A stretch of DNA of 64,000 bases from Vreelandella titanicae BH1 (lineage in GTDB: Bacteria > Pseudomonadota > Gammaproteobacteria > Pseudomonadales > Halomonadaceae), in the NCBI RefSeq assembly GCF_000336575.1, contig NZ_AOPO01000005.1:62001-126000 (forward strand). The letters are read 5' to 3'. A program made the translations under genes and the position numbers. A model generated the notes under the pieces. That model made no database searches and was not told where the DNA came from. It saw nothing but the letters and a program-made list of their open reading frames with translations. This document shows positions 26,830 through 35,130 of the stretch, one piece after another; the stretch's first letter is position 1, and each line of letters begins with the position of its first letter.

Positions 26830-27822
26830 TTATCGAGCGACCTCAGCCACAATTTCGTAGCTGCGTAGACGGTCGGCGTGGCTGTAAAAATCGCTATTAA
26901 TCATCAGTTCATCGGCACCAGTGCGTGTTTGGAATTCCTCAAGCTCGGCTTTAACTGTCTCGGGCCCACCAATAATCGCCGCGCCTAAAAATTGGCTGAC
27001 TTGGGCCTGTTCCATCGGCGACCAATCCAACTGCTCAACCGGCGGTTGTGACTGAGTCGGCTTGCCGCGAATAAGGTTTAAAAACTTCTGCTGCGCTGTC
27101 GTGGCCAAGTAGTGAGCCATCGCGTCACTCTCTGCGGCCATCACGGGAAGGCCGACCATCGCATGGGGCTTATCCAGGTGCTCCGAAGGGCGGAAGTTAT
27201 CACGGTACAAACGCAGCGCTTCAAATAAATAGCCCGGCGCGAACTGAGCCGCAAACGCGAAGGGTAAGCCCAGTTTGGCTGCCAGCTGCGCGCTGTAACC
27301 GCTGGAACCCAGCAACCAAATAGGCACATGGGTACCTTGGCCAGGCACCGCTTTCACTCGCTGCTGGGGCTCTGCATCGGCTAAGTAGCTGCGCAGCTCA
27401 TTCAGCAGTTGTGGAAAATCATCGACCCCGGCGTGGGCGTTGCGGCGCATAGCCTGCATGGTGGCACCATCCGAGCCAGGCGCACGGCCTAATCCCAGAT
27501 CAATACGGCCAGGGTAGAGCGTTTCCAGTGTGCCGAACTGCTCGGCAATCACCAGCGGTGGATGGTTAGGCAGCATAATGCCGCCGCTACCCACGCGGAT
27601 GGTGGACGTTTGCCCGGCTATATGACCAATCAACACGGCGGTTGCGGCACTGGCGATACCGGCAATATTGTGGTGCTCGGCAAGCCAGTAACGGGTATAG
27701 CCTAGCCGCTCGGTTAATTGCGCCAGGGCAACACTATCGCGAAAGGTCTCTGCGGCACTGCCGCCCTGGCGAATAGGTGCCAGATCAAGAACGGAAAGTG
27801 CCGTGGAAGCGAGTTGGCTCAT
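26830..27822 (-). CDS. LLM-class flavin-dependent oxidoreductase
   Basis: A 330-residue luciferase-like monooxygenase-fold protein. Typical blocks are [13 protein letters not shown] at the N-terminus, [12 protein letters not shown], the [12 protein letters not shown] strand and [15 protein letters not shown]. These match the small single-domain LLM group (E. coli YhbW type) that bind FMN; the natural substrate is not known. CAGGTGATCC precedes the ATG. The downstream acetyltransferase is probably in the same transcript. Confidence 0.9.
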   Translation of the reverse strand: MSQLASTALSVLDLAPIRQGGSAAETFRDSVALAQLTERLGYTRYWLAEHHNIAGIASAATAVLIGHIAGQTSTIRVGSGGIMLPNHPPLVIAEQFGTLETLYPGRIDLGLGRAPGSDGATMQAMRRNAHAGVDDFPQLLNELRSYLADAEPQQRVKAVPGQGTHVPIWLLGSSGYSAQLAAKLGLPFAFAAQFAPGYLFEALRLYRDNFRPSEHLDKPHAMVGLPVMAAESDAMAHYLATTAQQKFLNLIRGKPTQSQPPVEQLDWSPMEQAQVSQFLGAAIIGGPETVKAELEEFQTRTGADELMINSDFYSHADRLRSYEIVAEVAR

Positions 27823-27963
27823 GGATCACCTGCAAATTAATTCGTGGGCGCGTCGGGTGAAAAATTACTTAGCGCGCTTGGTAATTACACGTTATGCGGC
27901 CATTGCAGATGAATTGCAAGGTGTCGACTATCCAGGTGGCGGATATACAGGTTCGTTGGCTCC

Positions 27964-28656
27964 TCACTCCTCATTTAAAGGTGGAGTGGGGCGAATAAGA
28001 ATTTCATTCACATCTACATGGGCAGGTTGCGCTAGTGCGTAAATTACCGCATTGGCGATATCGCGATCTTCTAAGGCATGAGTTGGCGGCTCATCAAAAA
28101 AGGGGGTGTCGACCATTCCAGGTTCAATTAGCGTCACACGCATGCCGGTGCCACGTAACTCTTCACGTAAGTTGTAGCCAATTCCGGTGACCGCCCACTT
28201 GGTCGCGCTATACATCGAGCCTGGAATAGTCGTGCGGCCTGCGGCTGAGCCGGTGAGCAATACATGGCCTTTGCTGCGTTTAAGGGCGGGCAAACAGGCT
28301 TGAATAGTGAGGCCCACTCCATAGATATTGGTGAGAATCATCTCACGCCATGCGTCGTGGTCGGCTTCACTAAAGCCGCCGGGTGAACCGCCACGGCCAG
28401 CGTTGGCAAAGACGCCATCCAGGCGGCCAAAGGTTTCCAGCGCCTGCTCAACCATGGCCTGCTGCTGTTCCATGTTAATCACGTCCAGCTCACAGGTCAG
28501 TACGTTTTCCGGCCCCAGCTCTTGCGCCAGTGCGGTGAGCTTGTCGCTAGAACGTGCAGCGAGTACTAACTTATAGCCTTCACGTGCAGCTGCGCGAGCG
28601 GTGGCCGCACCGATGCCGCTAGATGCGCCGGTAATTAATAGCACGCGGTGTTGCAT
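27964..28656 (-). CDS. Short-chain dehydrogenase/reductase
   Basis: A 230-residue classical SDR. The NAD(P)-binding motif is TGASSGIGAATARAA, the structural motif is NAGRGG, the catalytic Ser is in LLTGSAAGRT and the YSATK pair provides Tyr and Lys. Basic residues soon after the second strand (AARSSDK) favour NADP. Related proteins include the YdfG serine/3-hydroxy acid dehydrogenases; substrate not determined. AAGGAG precedes the ATG. It is probably transcribed alone. Confidence 0.9.
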   Translation of the reverse strand: MQHRVLLITGASSGIGAATARAAAREGYKLVLAARSSDKLTALAQELGPENVLTCELDVINMEQQQAMVEQALETFGRLDGVFANAGRGGSPGGFSEADHDAWREMILTNIYGVGLTIQACLPALKRSKGHVLLTGSAAGRTTIPGSMYSATKWAVTGIGYNLREELRGTGMRVTLIEPGMVDTPFFDEPPTHALEDRDIANAVIYALAQPAHVDVNEILIRPTPPLNEE

Positions 28657-28786
28657 GGGGTGCGCTCCTTGCTTGGTCAGTCAAGTGAGCTTTTAGCATG
28701 GCTAAGGTGACAGCATCCTGCAAATATAGGCTTAAGCAGCTTGGTATTGTGCTGCTAACTGACTGCTAACGAGGAGCCCATCTACT

Positions 28787-30064
28787 TTACGTTTTAGCAT
28801 CGTTGCGTTTTAGCATCGCTGAGAGATCCAGTATCGCTTGAGCCATATCTGCCATGCTTTTGCTTTGATCCATTGAGGTTTTCCGCAGAAAGCGGTAGGC
28901 CTCCTCTTCGTTCATCTCCTGGTGGGCCATGATGAGACCTTTGGCGCGTTCAATCAGTTTGCGTTCTCGTAGCGCTTTGCGGGTATTTTCAAGCTCATCG
29001 CTGAGCCCTTGTAAGCGGCTGGCCTGGGCTTGGGTGAGCTCGATCAGCGAGCGGCCCAGGGGGGAGGTGAGAGCGTTGGCGGTCAGGTCACCTAATGGTT
29101 GCGCTCTATTCAGCGCCAACAGCTGCTCGCAGGGGGCGGATGTTGGGCGACAGGGATCCGCCTTGGTTTTTTCTAAAGCCTCCTCGGCCTGGGCGATTTT
29201 GCGGTGGCAAAGCACACTCAGTTGTTCAATCAGCGCATCTTCAACTGTTTTCATTGAGTCGATGCGCAGCGTGGTGAGTTCATACCAGGTTTCACCCAGC
29301 TTATCGGGTGTCTCTTTGGGTGGTGATTGTTTTGCCGACGAGCGTTGGCAGGCGATATCGCGTAGATGGCAAATACCCGACAGCGTGCGCGGTGAAAGCT
29401 CCTTCTGCCATGCCTGCTGCGCTTCGGGTGTCGCAAACTCTACAAAGGTGTCGAAACAGCGCTGTTGATCCGACATTAGCTGGTTGAGCAGGGCACGGTG
29501 AGGCTCGTCGAAGTGGCCATGGGTAAAGCCAAAGGCGCCGCAGGCGCGCTCCTGGCCCGCCAGCTCTTTGCCTTGCATTAAGTGGAAAATCGCTACTAGC
29601 GTGCGGGTAATATCGGGATCGATAGAGGTATCTGCGGCCTCAAACACAATGGCTAGTAGGCCACTGGTCAACTGGTTAAACGCCTGGGTCGCTGCATCGG
29701 GGGTGATAGCAAAGGTATCAATGGCCTGGCGAAGCGCGCCAAGTTCGTCAAGCGCGTACCAGACGGCGGCAATCCGGCGCAGTAAGCGCGCGGCGGCCTG
29801 GGGGCGGGCCTCCTCACTGAGCGCTTCCAGCCGTTGGCGCATTAGTGTTTCGGCCTGCTGACTGTGTTGCCGGTAGGTGTCGCGGCGGGTTTTGAAGCGC
29901 TGCCCCTGGGAAACAAGGTAAATCGTCGATGCGCCCCGTTCACGCTGGAGCATATGAATAAAGCGGCTGATGTCGCCGACAATATCGGCGGTGGTGGCAA
30001 GGTGGGTAAGGTTGTCGATATCGCAACGGATGGCGGTTAAGAGCAGTTGCTGCGCTGAAGACAT
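28787..30064 (-). CDS. nasR: NasR-like nitrate/nitrite-sensing ANTAR antiterminator
   Basis: A 425-residue protein. An all-helical NIT (nitrate- and nitrite-sensing) domain fills about 30-300 (FIHMLQRERGASTIYL is the conserved start, and LMQGKELAGQERACGAFGF the end region). A C-terminal ANTAR RNA-binding domain follows (RKLIERAKGLIMAHQEMNEEEAY, here noted as ERAKGLIMAHQEMNEEEAY, then FLRKTSMDQSKSMADMA). In Klebsiella NasR binds a leader RNA and prevents termination when nitrate or nitrite is present. ATG 30064 follows AAGGAA; the frame upstream is rejected. It lies 126 bases after the nitrate transporter whose leader carries a paired hexaloop motif, so autoregulated local control is likely. 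Confidence 0.92.
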   Translation of the reverse strand: MSSAQQLLLTAIRCDIDNLTHLATTADIVGDISRFIHMLQRERGASTIYLVSQGQRFKTRRDTYRQHSQQAETLMRQRLEALSEEARPQAAARLLRRIAAVWYALDELGALRQAIDTFAITPDAATQAFNQLTSGLLAIVFEAADTSIDPDITRTLVAIFHLMQGKELAGQERACGAFGFTHGHFDEPHRALLNQLMSDQQRCFDTFVEFATPEAQQAWQKELSPRTLSGICHLRDIACQRSSAKQSPPKETPDKLGETWYELTTLRIDSMKTVEDALIEQLSVLCHRKIAQAEEALEKTKADPCRPTSAPCEQLLALNRAQPLGDLTANALTSPLGRSLIELTQAQASRLQGLSDELENTRKALRERKLIERAKGLIMAHQEMNEEEAYRFLRKTSMDQSKSMADMAQAILDLSAMLKRNDAKT

Positions 30065-30100
30065 AGAAATTTCCTTGGTGACTCGCCGCCTAAATGTGAA

Positions 30101-30149
30101 CACTCCCATACCGTTATTCTCCCATACCATGCCGAAGCGTATGGGAGTG
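30101..30149 (-). promoter_or_regulatory. Competing hairpins in the transporter-nasR gap
   Basis: On the minus strand a left arm CACTCCCATAC (30149-30139) can pair with either of two right arms, GTATGGGAG (30127-30119) or the longer GTATGGGAGTG (30111-30101). The two pairings exclude each other. No T-run follows. Confidence 0.6.
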
Positions 30150-30189
30150 AACAGGAACGTTATGGAAGTATGAGTGTACTGGAAAGCGC

Positions 30190-31542
30190 TTAGCGTAACG
30201 ACAGAGCGCCCGCGCCTACATCATCACCTACTGCGTCGCTATACGCTTTGGCCTCTTCTGCTTCGGTAGCATCGCTAAAGCGTACCACCAACACACATGA
30301 AGCCAGGATCAGTACAGTGAGGCCTAAATAGAACAGACCTTGCTGATAGGTCAGGCTTTCGCTGCGGAACAGAAAGGCAGCGCCTACCGCGCCCACATTA
30401 CCGCCAGCGCCGACTATGCCCGCCACGGCACCCAGCGCCTTTTTGTTGATAAACGGCACCACGCCAAAAGTAGCGCCTTCCGCCATCTGCACAAACAGGC
30501 TGAACACCAGCATGATACCTATCGCTAGGCTTAATACGTGCATCTGCGAAAACGCTACCAACGCAATACCTTCGCAAACCAAGGCAATAAACAGCCAGCG
30601 AACGCGCCCTTTCAAGCCCCCTTGCTTAGCGAAAAGATCCGAGAAGACGCCGCCTAAAGTACGCGCAAAAATATTCATTAAACCAAACAGACCGGCAATC
30701 AGACCCGCGGTGGCCAGGGTAAGATCAAACTTATCAAAGAAGTAGATGGCGGCAATATTGTTGATCGTCAGTTCCACGCCAAAGCAGAGGCCATAGACAA
30801 CGAACAGCGCCCAAACACGAATATCCTTGGCGGCGGCTAGAAAGCTTTGCGCGGCACCATTTTCACCTGAAGCTTCAGGCAATTCGCCGCGTGCGCGCAG
30901 GTCGCTGAAGTTGCCGTTGGGGGCATCCTGGGTAAAGAACCAGTAGCCAATGCCGGTAAAGAACATCACTACACCAGGCACCATCATCGCTAAACGCCAG
31001 CCAAAGGCTTCGTTAACGCCCAGCATCAGCATGCCCGAGAAGATTAGTGGCATCAGTATCTGCGTGGTGCCACCACCCAGGTTTCCCCAACCTGCGCTAG
31101 TAGCGTTGGCGGTGCCGACCACATTGGGGGCGAACATCATCGAGGTGTGGTACTGGGTAATCACGAAGGAGGCACCAATGGCCCCAATGGCTAAGCGCGC
31201 CAATAGAAAGGTTTCAAAGCTATCGGCCAAGCCAATGCCCATCACCGGAATAGCGCCTAATATCAGTAGCCCGGTATAGGTTTTACGCGGACCGATGCGG
31301 TCACACAGTACGCCAATCGCAAGGCGCACAATGACCGTAATCGCTACCGAAGCGATAATCGTATTGCCGATTTGTGTTTGAGTCAGTGAAAGGTCTTCTC
31401 GAACAATCGCCATAAGAGGGGCGATGCCGAACCAGCCGAAGAAACAGATATGAAACGCGAACCATGAAAAGTGGAAAGCGCGCATCTGAGGAGTCGAGAA
31501 GTTAAGCAGCCGAATGCGGTTGGCTTTGTTGCGTATGTCCAT
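30190..31542 (-). CDS. NarK-family nitrate/nitrite transporter
   Basis: A 450-residue major-facilitator protein with about 12 membrane helices. NarK/NasA-family features include the entry segment FHFSWFAFHICFFGWFGIAP, the nitrate-signature region GWGNLGGGTTQILMP, and the second signature-like stretch GAVAGIVGAGGNVGAVGAAF. A pair of Arg residues in the helix segments (IVRLAIG and LLARLAIG) would contact the anion. GAGG precedes the ATG. It is first in a likely operon with the nasR-like gene, under a leader with ANTAR-type hexaloop hairpins. It would feed the NasA reductase coded at the window start. Confidence 0.92.
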   Translation of the reverse strand: MDIRNKANRIRLLNFSTPQMRAFHFSWFAFHICFFGWFGIAPLMAIVREDLSLTQTQIGNTIIASVAITVIVRLAIGVLCDRIGPRKTYTGLLILGAIPVMGIGLADSFETFLLARLAIGAIGASFVITQYHTSMMFAPNVVGTANATSAGWGNLGGGTTQILMPLIFSGMLMLGVNEAFGWRLAMMVPGVVMFFTGIGYWFFTQDAPNGNFSDLRARGELPEASGENGAAQSFLAAAKDIRVWALFVVYGLCFGVELTINNIAAIYFFDKFDLTLATAGLIAGLFGLMNIFARTLGGVFSDLFAKQGGLKGRVRWLFIALVCEGIALVAFSQMHVLSLAIGIMLVFSLFVQMAEGATFGVVPFINKKALGAVAGIVGAGGNVGAVGAAFLFRSESLTYQQGLFYLGLTVLILASCVLVVRFSDATEAEEAKAYSDAVGDDVGAGALSLR

Positions 31543-31579
31543 GGGATGGCCTCACGGGGCATAAAACGAGTTAGTCGCT

Positions 31580-31609
31580 ACGCAACGCAAACAAGTTAGC
31601 GCGTTACGC
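31580..31609 (-). other. Hairpin between hexaloops and transporter start
   Basis: GCGTAACGC pairs with GCGTTGCGT (two G-T pairs) around a 12-base loop on the minus strand. A run of four T appears only about 13 bases later, so it is at best a weak terminator. It is the only candidate target for antitermination I can see between the hexaloops and the start codon. Confidence 0.4.
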
Positions 31610-31629
31610 AAACAATTGACGAGAACATG

Positions 31630-31704
31630 CCTTCACCGTTGAAGGTCAGGTTCGACGCACTCGTACCCGACTGGGCCTGGTCCACGCCTACCACCACTGG
31701 TAGG
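31630..31704 (-). promoter_or_regulatory. ANTAR-type paired hexaloop leader motif
   Basis: On the minus strand two small hairpins sit in the transporter leader. The first (31704-31687) has stem CCTACC/GGTAGG and loop AGTGGT; the second (31645-31630) has stem CCTTC/GAAGG and loop AACGGT. Both loops are six bases with A at position 1 and G at position 4, as known for RNAs bound by ANTAR proteins. The linker is 41 bases, longer than usual. The ANTAR protein gene lies immediately downstream of the transporter. Confidence 0.72.
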
Positions 31705-31884
31705 AGTTATGCAGGTAGTTTGCCAGTTGAATATTTATTGCTAAAAATCAATATCTTAATTTATTTTTGTTGTGCGTGTTAGAGATGAGTGATCAAGTCT
31801 ATGCTGCATGATTGGGCATGCAACGCCGATTTTGCGGCATCTTGGTGCTAGAAGGGTGCAATGGGCGGACTGAACGTGCAGCCA

Positions 31885-32904
31885 TTATTCATGTAAATAG
31901 ACGGCATCAATATCCAGTGTGGAGTGGCTACCAATCGCTTCAAAGTGTTCGCTTAACCAACGTTCAGCGGCAGCTTGTCCCTGCTCGAAAAGATGGCATA
32001 GAAAAGGCCACTCAGAATTGGATTTGCTGGAGACAGAGAGGCCCTCAAGTGCCTGCTCGCCGCTAATGCGGTGGAACAACGCCTGCTGGTAGCAGTTTTC
32101 AATGCCTTGCTCATCGAGGGTATGCTTAAGCAGCGCAATCATACGGATCTCTTTAATCAGTGCTGAGTTAAAGGTGATCTCGTTGAGGCGATTCATAATG
32201 GCCGATGCCGAGGTGGGGACTTCGTTACGGCTGATTGGGTTGATTTGTATCAGCAGAATATCCCGTGCGCTGCACTCCTCCATGAGAGGAAACAGGGCGG
32301 GGTTACCCATGTAGCCACCATCCCAATACGCTTCGCCGTCGATCTCCACTGCTTGGAATATAAAGGGCAAGCAAGCGGAGGCCATCACCGCGTCAACGCT
32401 CATCTCTTCACGGCGGAACACCCGCTGTTTACCCGTGCGTACGTTAGTGGCCGCGACAAACAGCTTAAGCTGTTGGCATTGCCTAACCCGCTCGAAATCA
32501 ATATGTTCGGCCACGATATCGCGCAGCGGATTTATATTGAGTGGGTTGAGTTGGTAGGGGGAGGCCACACGGCTTAATAGGTCCATCGCAATAAAACCGG
32601 GCGAGTGATCCAGGCTCCAGTTGCCGGTCAATATGTCCAAGGGAGAGCGGCGGATGGGGCTGGCCATACCCGCGCGACTCACCGCTTGCCAAAAGTCGTG
32701 CAGTGCTTGCCGAGCGGTCTCTTTATCGCCTCTTGTGAGCGCATCGGCCATTACCACGCCATTCATTGCCCCGGCGCTGGTGCCGCTGATGCCCTCAATC
32801 TCAATGCGGTCATCTGCCAGTAGGCGATCAATGACACCCCAGGTATAAGCCCCGTGGGCGCCACCGCCTTGTAACGCGAGATCTAGCTTTTTGACCTGTG
32901 CCAT
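31885..32904 (-). CDS. Patatin-like phospholipase
   Basis: A 339-residue patatin-family acyl hydrolase. The oxyanion motif LALQGGGAHGAYTWG, the nucleophile elbow GISGTSAGAMNG and the catalytic Asp in YWDGGYMGNPA (DGG) make up an intact Ser-Asp dyad. It lacks a signal peptide and should act in the cytoplasm or at the inner membrane face; proteins of this type can also be secreted effectors, but nothing here points to that. GGGAAAAAG precedes the ATG. It appears monocistronic. Confidence 0.9.
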   Translation of the reverse strand: MAQVKKLDLALQGGGAHGAYTWGVIDRLLADDRIEIEGISGTSAGAMNGVVMADALTRGDKETARQALHDFWQAVSRAGMASPIRRSPLDILTGNWSLDHSPGFIAMDLLSRVASPYQLNPLNINPLRDIVAEHIDFERVRQCQQLKLFVAATNVRTGKQRVFRREEMSVDAVMASACLPFIFQAVEIDGEAYWDGGYMGNPALFPLMEECSARDILLIQINPISRNEVPTSASAIMNRLNEITFNSALIKEIRMIALLKHTLDEQGIENCYQQALFHRISGEQALEGLSVSSKSNSEWPFLCHLFEQGQAAAERWLSEHFEAIGSHSTLDIDAVYLHE

Positions 32905-33007
32905 ATGCTTTTTCCCATTGCTGCTGGTGAGGAAAGTGGTTTTATTGCAACCAGCATGGCATAGGCGGCTAGATAAGACGAAAGGCTATTTAGCGTACAA
33001 CGGCTAT

Positions 33008-34132
33008 TTAAGGTGCGCCCGCAAGCGGTGAGTGATGATTGGTTGAATAGGGCGCCTCATACATGGCGTGCTCCATGAGGTTGTCCAACTGCAGGGCGAG
33101 CTGCTGGCTGGCTTCTTCCATGACTCCCAAGGCGGCCAGTTGACCATTGCGGTCGCCCAGGCGGGCAAACTTAAGTGCTTCCGCGCCACTGTCATGCATA
33201 CGGCGATGGGGTGCCGCCAGCGCTCGATAGGCCTCAGTGCGGGCGTAACGTTGGTGACCTTCTCCATGTTGATGCCAGCGCCCTAAACGGCATTGGTGAT
33301 GGTCTTCTAGGGGAGTGTCTGTGTTGGCAGAGAGGAGCTGCTTATAAAGCCGACACTTCCACACCGCATGATCAAGCTTCGCGGAGTGTAAAAACGCAGC
33401 GGTGGCATTGTGATGAATCACCTTGTGCATATGCTGAGCTTGGTCAGCAAGCTGATGCACTGCCTGCTTAGCTGCTTGCGCGGAATGGGTAATCTCCTCG
33501 TCGGCCAGACGTTTTTTCACTACGGCCTGCGAGTGTTCTCTTACCTGGCTATTAATTTGCTCCATCAGTAGGCTGAGCTGATGGCTCAAGCTGTGCATAG
33601 TCAACGCTAAGCGGTGGACATCGTCTGCAATGGCTGCCAATCCTGGAGATTGCTGGCTAGCGGCATCGGTGCTGCCAAGCAGACCTTGGCTATGGGCCGT
33701 TTCGAGGGCCGTACTTACCGCTAACGCCTGGGCGTGGCCTGCACTACGGGCGAGAGCGACCTGTAGCTGGCTTAAGGCGTGCAGAGTTTTAGCTAACACT
33801 AATGGGGGTAACGCTTCGGTACGTTCAGTGTCGTGGCAGCGTTGGTCAAGGCTACTGACCGCCTGTTCAGCGGTGGCAATTAAATTAACCGTTTCCGTTA
33901 GGGTGGCCCGCTCGCCGGCAAGCTGATCCGCATACTCCTGTATGCCACTATTGAGAGAAGCCAGCATATCCGCGCCTCTTGCCTGCAGCATGCCGATGGA
34001 TTGTGCCGGTTTCATCAGGCTCAATAATCGACAACTGGGGGAGGGGGTAGCAGCGTCAAGCTGAGTGCGTAACTCGGCAACTTCCTGTTCCAGGCGGCGA
34101 ATTTTTTGGTACGGGTGCATAAAGGTGAACAT
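33008..34132 (-). CDS. Degenerate chemoreceptor-like protein with CZB zinc-binding domain
   Basis: A 374-residue cytoplasmic protein. Residues about 10-40 form a coiled coil (RLEQEVAELRTQLDAA). The middle is helical and resembles a decayed MCP signalling tip: ALAVSTALETAHSQG in place of ILALNAAIEAARAGE, and GLAAIADDVHRLA in place of GFAVVADEVRTLA. The tail (about 255-360) is a CZB domain with the zinc-binding pattern: His and the LDHAVWK segment, CRLGRW with Cys, and PHRRMH with His. CZB domains sense zinc or hypochlorous acid. The start ATG 34132 is preferred over TTG 34159, but no start has an ideal ribosome-binding site. Signalling output is doubtful. Confidence 0.75.
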   Translation of the reverse strand: MFTFMHPYQKIRRLEQEVAELRTQLDAATPSPSCRLLSLMKPAQSIGMLQARGADMLASLNSGIQEYADQLAGERATLTETVNLIATAEQAVSSLDQRCHDTERTEALPPLVLAKTLHALSQLQVALARSAGHAQALAVSTALETAHSQGLLGSTDAASQQSPGLAAIADDVHRLALTMHSLSHQLSLLMEQINSQVREHSQAVVKKRLADEEITHSAQAAKQAVHQLADQAQHMHKVIHHNATAAFLHSAKLDHAVWKCRLYKQLLSANTDTPLEDHHQCRLGRWHQHGEGHQRYARTEAYRALAAPHRRMHDSGAEALKFARLGDRNGQLAALGVMEEASQQLALQLDNLMEHAMYEAPYSTNHHSPLAGAP

Positions 34133-34302
34133 GGCAGAGACACCTACGGCAGATAGCAATATTTTGTGTTAATTTGTCACAAAGTATTGCAGAGGGTTCC
34201 CCTGTGCGCCTGATTTAGCGGCCGAAAATGATAAAATTCAGCTACTGATTGCCTGTAAGGCTGAGGTTGTTAACGTTCCCCTCATTAAGATTCTGGGTAA
34301 CA

Positions 34303-35025
34303 TTAGCGCCGGGCTAGCTGTGCGGCGGTGGCCGTGCAGCCTAAAAACGCGGAGGTGGCCAGCCACTCGGCATCGGGATAATAAGCGAACACATACTGAT
34401 CCTCTTTTAGACTGTCGATCAGCGGGTAAGTGACGTCTTCGCGTACCGCCGGGCAGCCATGGCTGCGACCGAGCCGCCCCGTTTGGGTGATAAAGGCGTC
34501 GCTTACATAGTCCGCGCCGTGGATCACAATAGCGCGCTCAAACGCCAAGTCATTGACGTTGGGTTCCAGACCCTCCAGGCGCAGTGAATAGCCGTTGCGC
34601 CCATAGTAGCTGTTCATAGTGCGAAATAGGCCAATGCTGGATTGATGGCTATCGGGGGTATTGGAAAACGTCTCTGCTTGGGCGTCGCCAGACCCCTGGC
34701 CGTGGGAGACCAGCTCTTCGAAGAGTAGCTTATGCTGGCGCAAATCAAATACCCACAAGCGCGGCTCGGTAGATGGCAGCGAGTAATCGATCACTGCCAA
34801 GCGCTCGGCATTAGGCTCGGCGCAGTTAAGCGCTTGGGCGGCTAAACGCAGCGCATCGGGCGAGGCCTGGGGGGCGAGCTGCAGCAACTGATGGTGTAAA
34901 GGCAGTATGCCGCGAGGTGGCGTTGAATCAACTTGGGCGAAGAAACTGGCAGCGTGGAGCGGTAATGTAAATAATGTAAAAGGGAGAGAAAATAATAACG
35001 TGGCAACATTTAAACGAAGAGCCAT
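34303..35025 (-). CDS. Murein L,D-transpeptidase catalytic-domain protein
   Basis: A 240-residue secreted protein. The N-terminal hydrophobic stretch (VATLLFSLPFTLFTLPLHA) is a signal peptide. The catalytic region belongs to the SHGCPAV subgroup: IVIHGADYVSD followed by GRLGRSHGCPAVRED with Cys near residue 190. Such enzymes remodel peptidoglycan; the precise bond is not known in this subgroup. ATG 35025 follows AGGATCG. It is divergent from a larger L,D-transpeptidase at 35131, with only about 105 bases between starts, suggesting shared control. Confidence 0.85.
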   Translation of the reverse strand: MALRLNVATLLFSLPFTLFTLPLHAASFFAQVDSTPPRGILPLHHQLLQLAPQASPDALRLAAQALNCAEPNAERLAVIDYSLPSTEPRLWVFDLRQHKLLFEELVSHGQGSGDAQAETFSNTPDSHQSSIGLFRTMNSYYGRNGYSLRLEGLEPNVNDLAFERAIVIHGADYVSDAFITQTGRLGRSHGCPAVREDVTYPLIDSLKEDQYVFAYYPDAEWLATSAFLGCTATAAQLARR

Positions 35026-35130
35026 AAAAGTCGATCCTACGAGCAATATAAGTCATTATAAAGATTAGCCGACTAATATAAAAAACAGGGTCGGCGATGT
35101 GGAAGACTATAGTAACGCAAGGAGAGGGCG

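Larger units (their letters stand above)
31543..31884. other. Intergenic region upstream of the nitrate transporter
   Basis: This 342-base gap holds the hexaloop leader of the transporter (31630-31704), the hairpin at 31580-31609 and an AT-rich stretch at 31735-31770 likely to contain the promoter. Beyond 31800 it is also the region just downstream of the patatin gene. No coding sequence is supported in it. Confidence 0.6.

Noticed and set aside
28929..29468. 179-residue open frame opposite the nasR-like gene
   Set aside because: Ser/Cys-rich antisense shadow with no features, while the minus strand holds clear NIT and ANTAR domains.
31630..31645. Possible guanidine-II (mini-ykkC) riboswitch because one hairpin carries ACGG in its loop
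   Set aside because: That class needs two hairpins both with ACGR loops; the partner loop here is AGTGGT. The gene context (nitrate transporter, ANTAR protein) favours the hexaloop interpretation.
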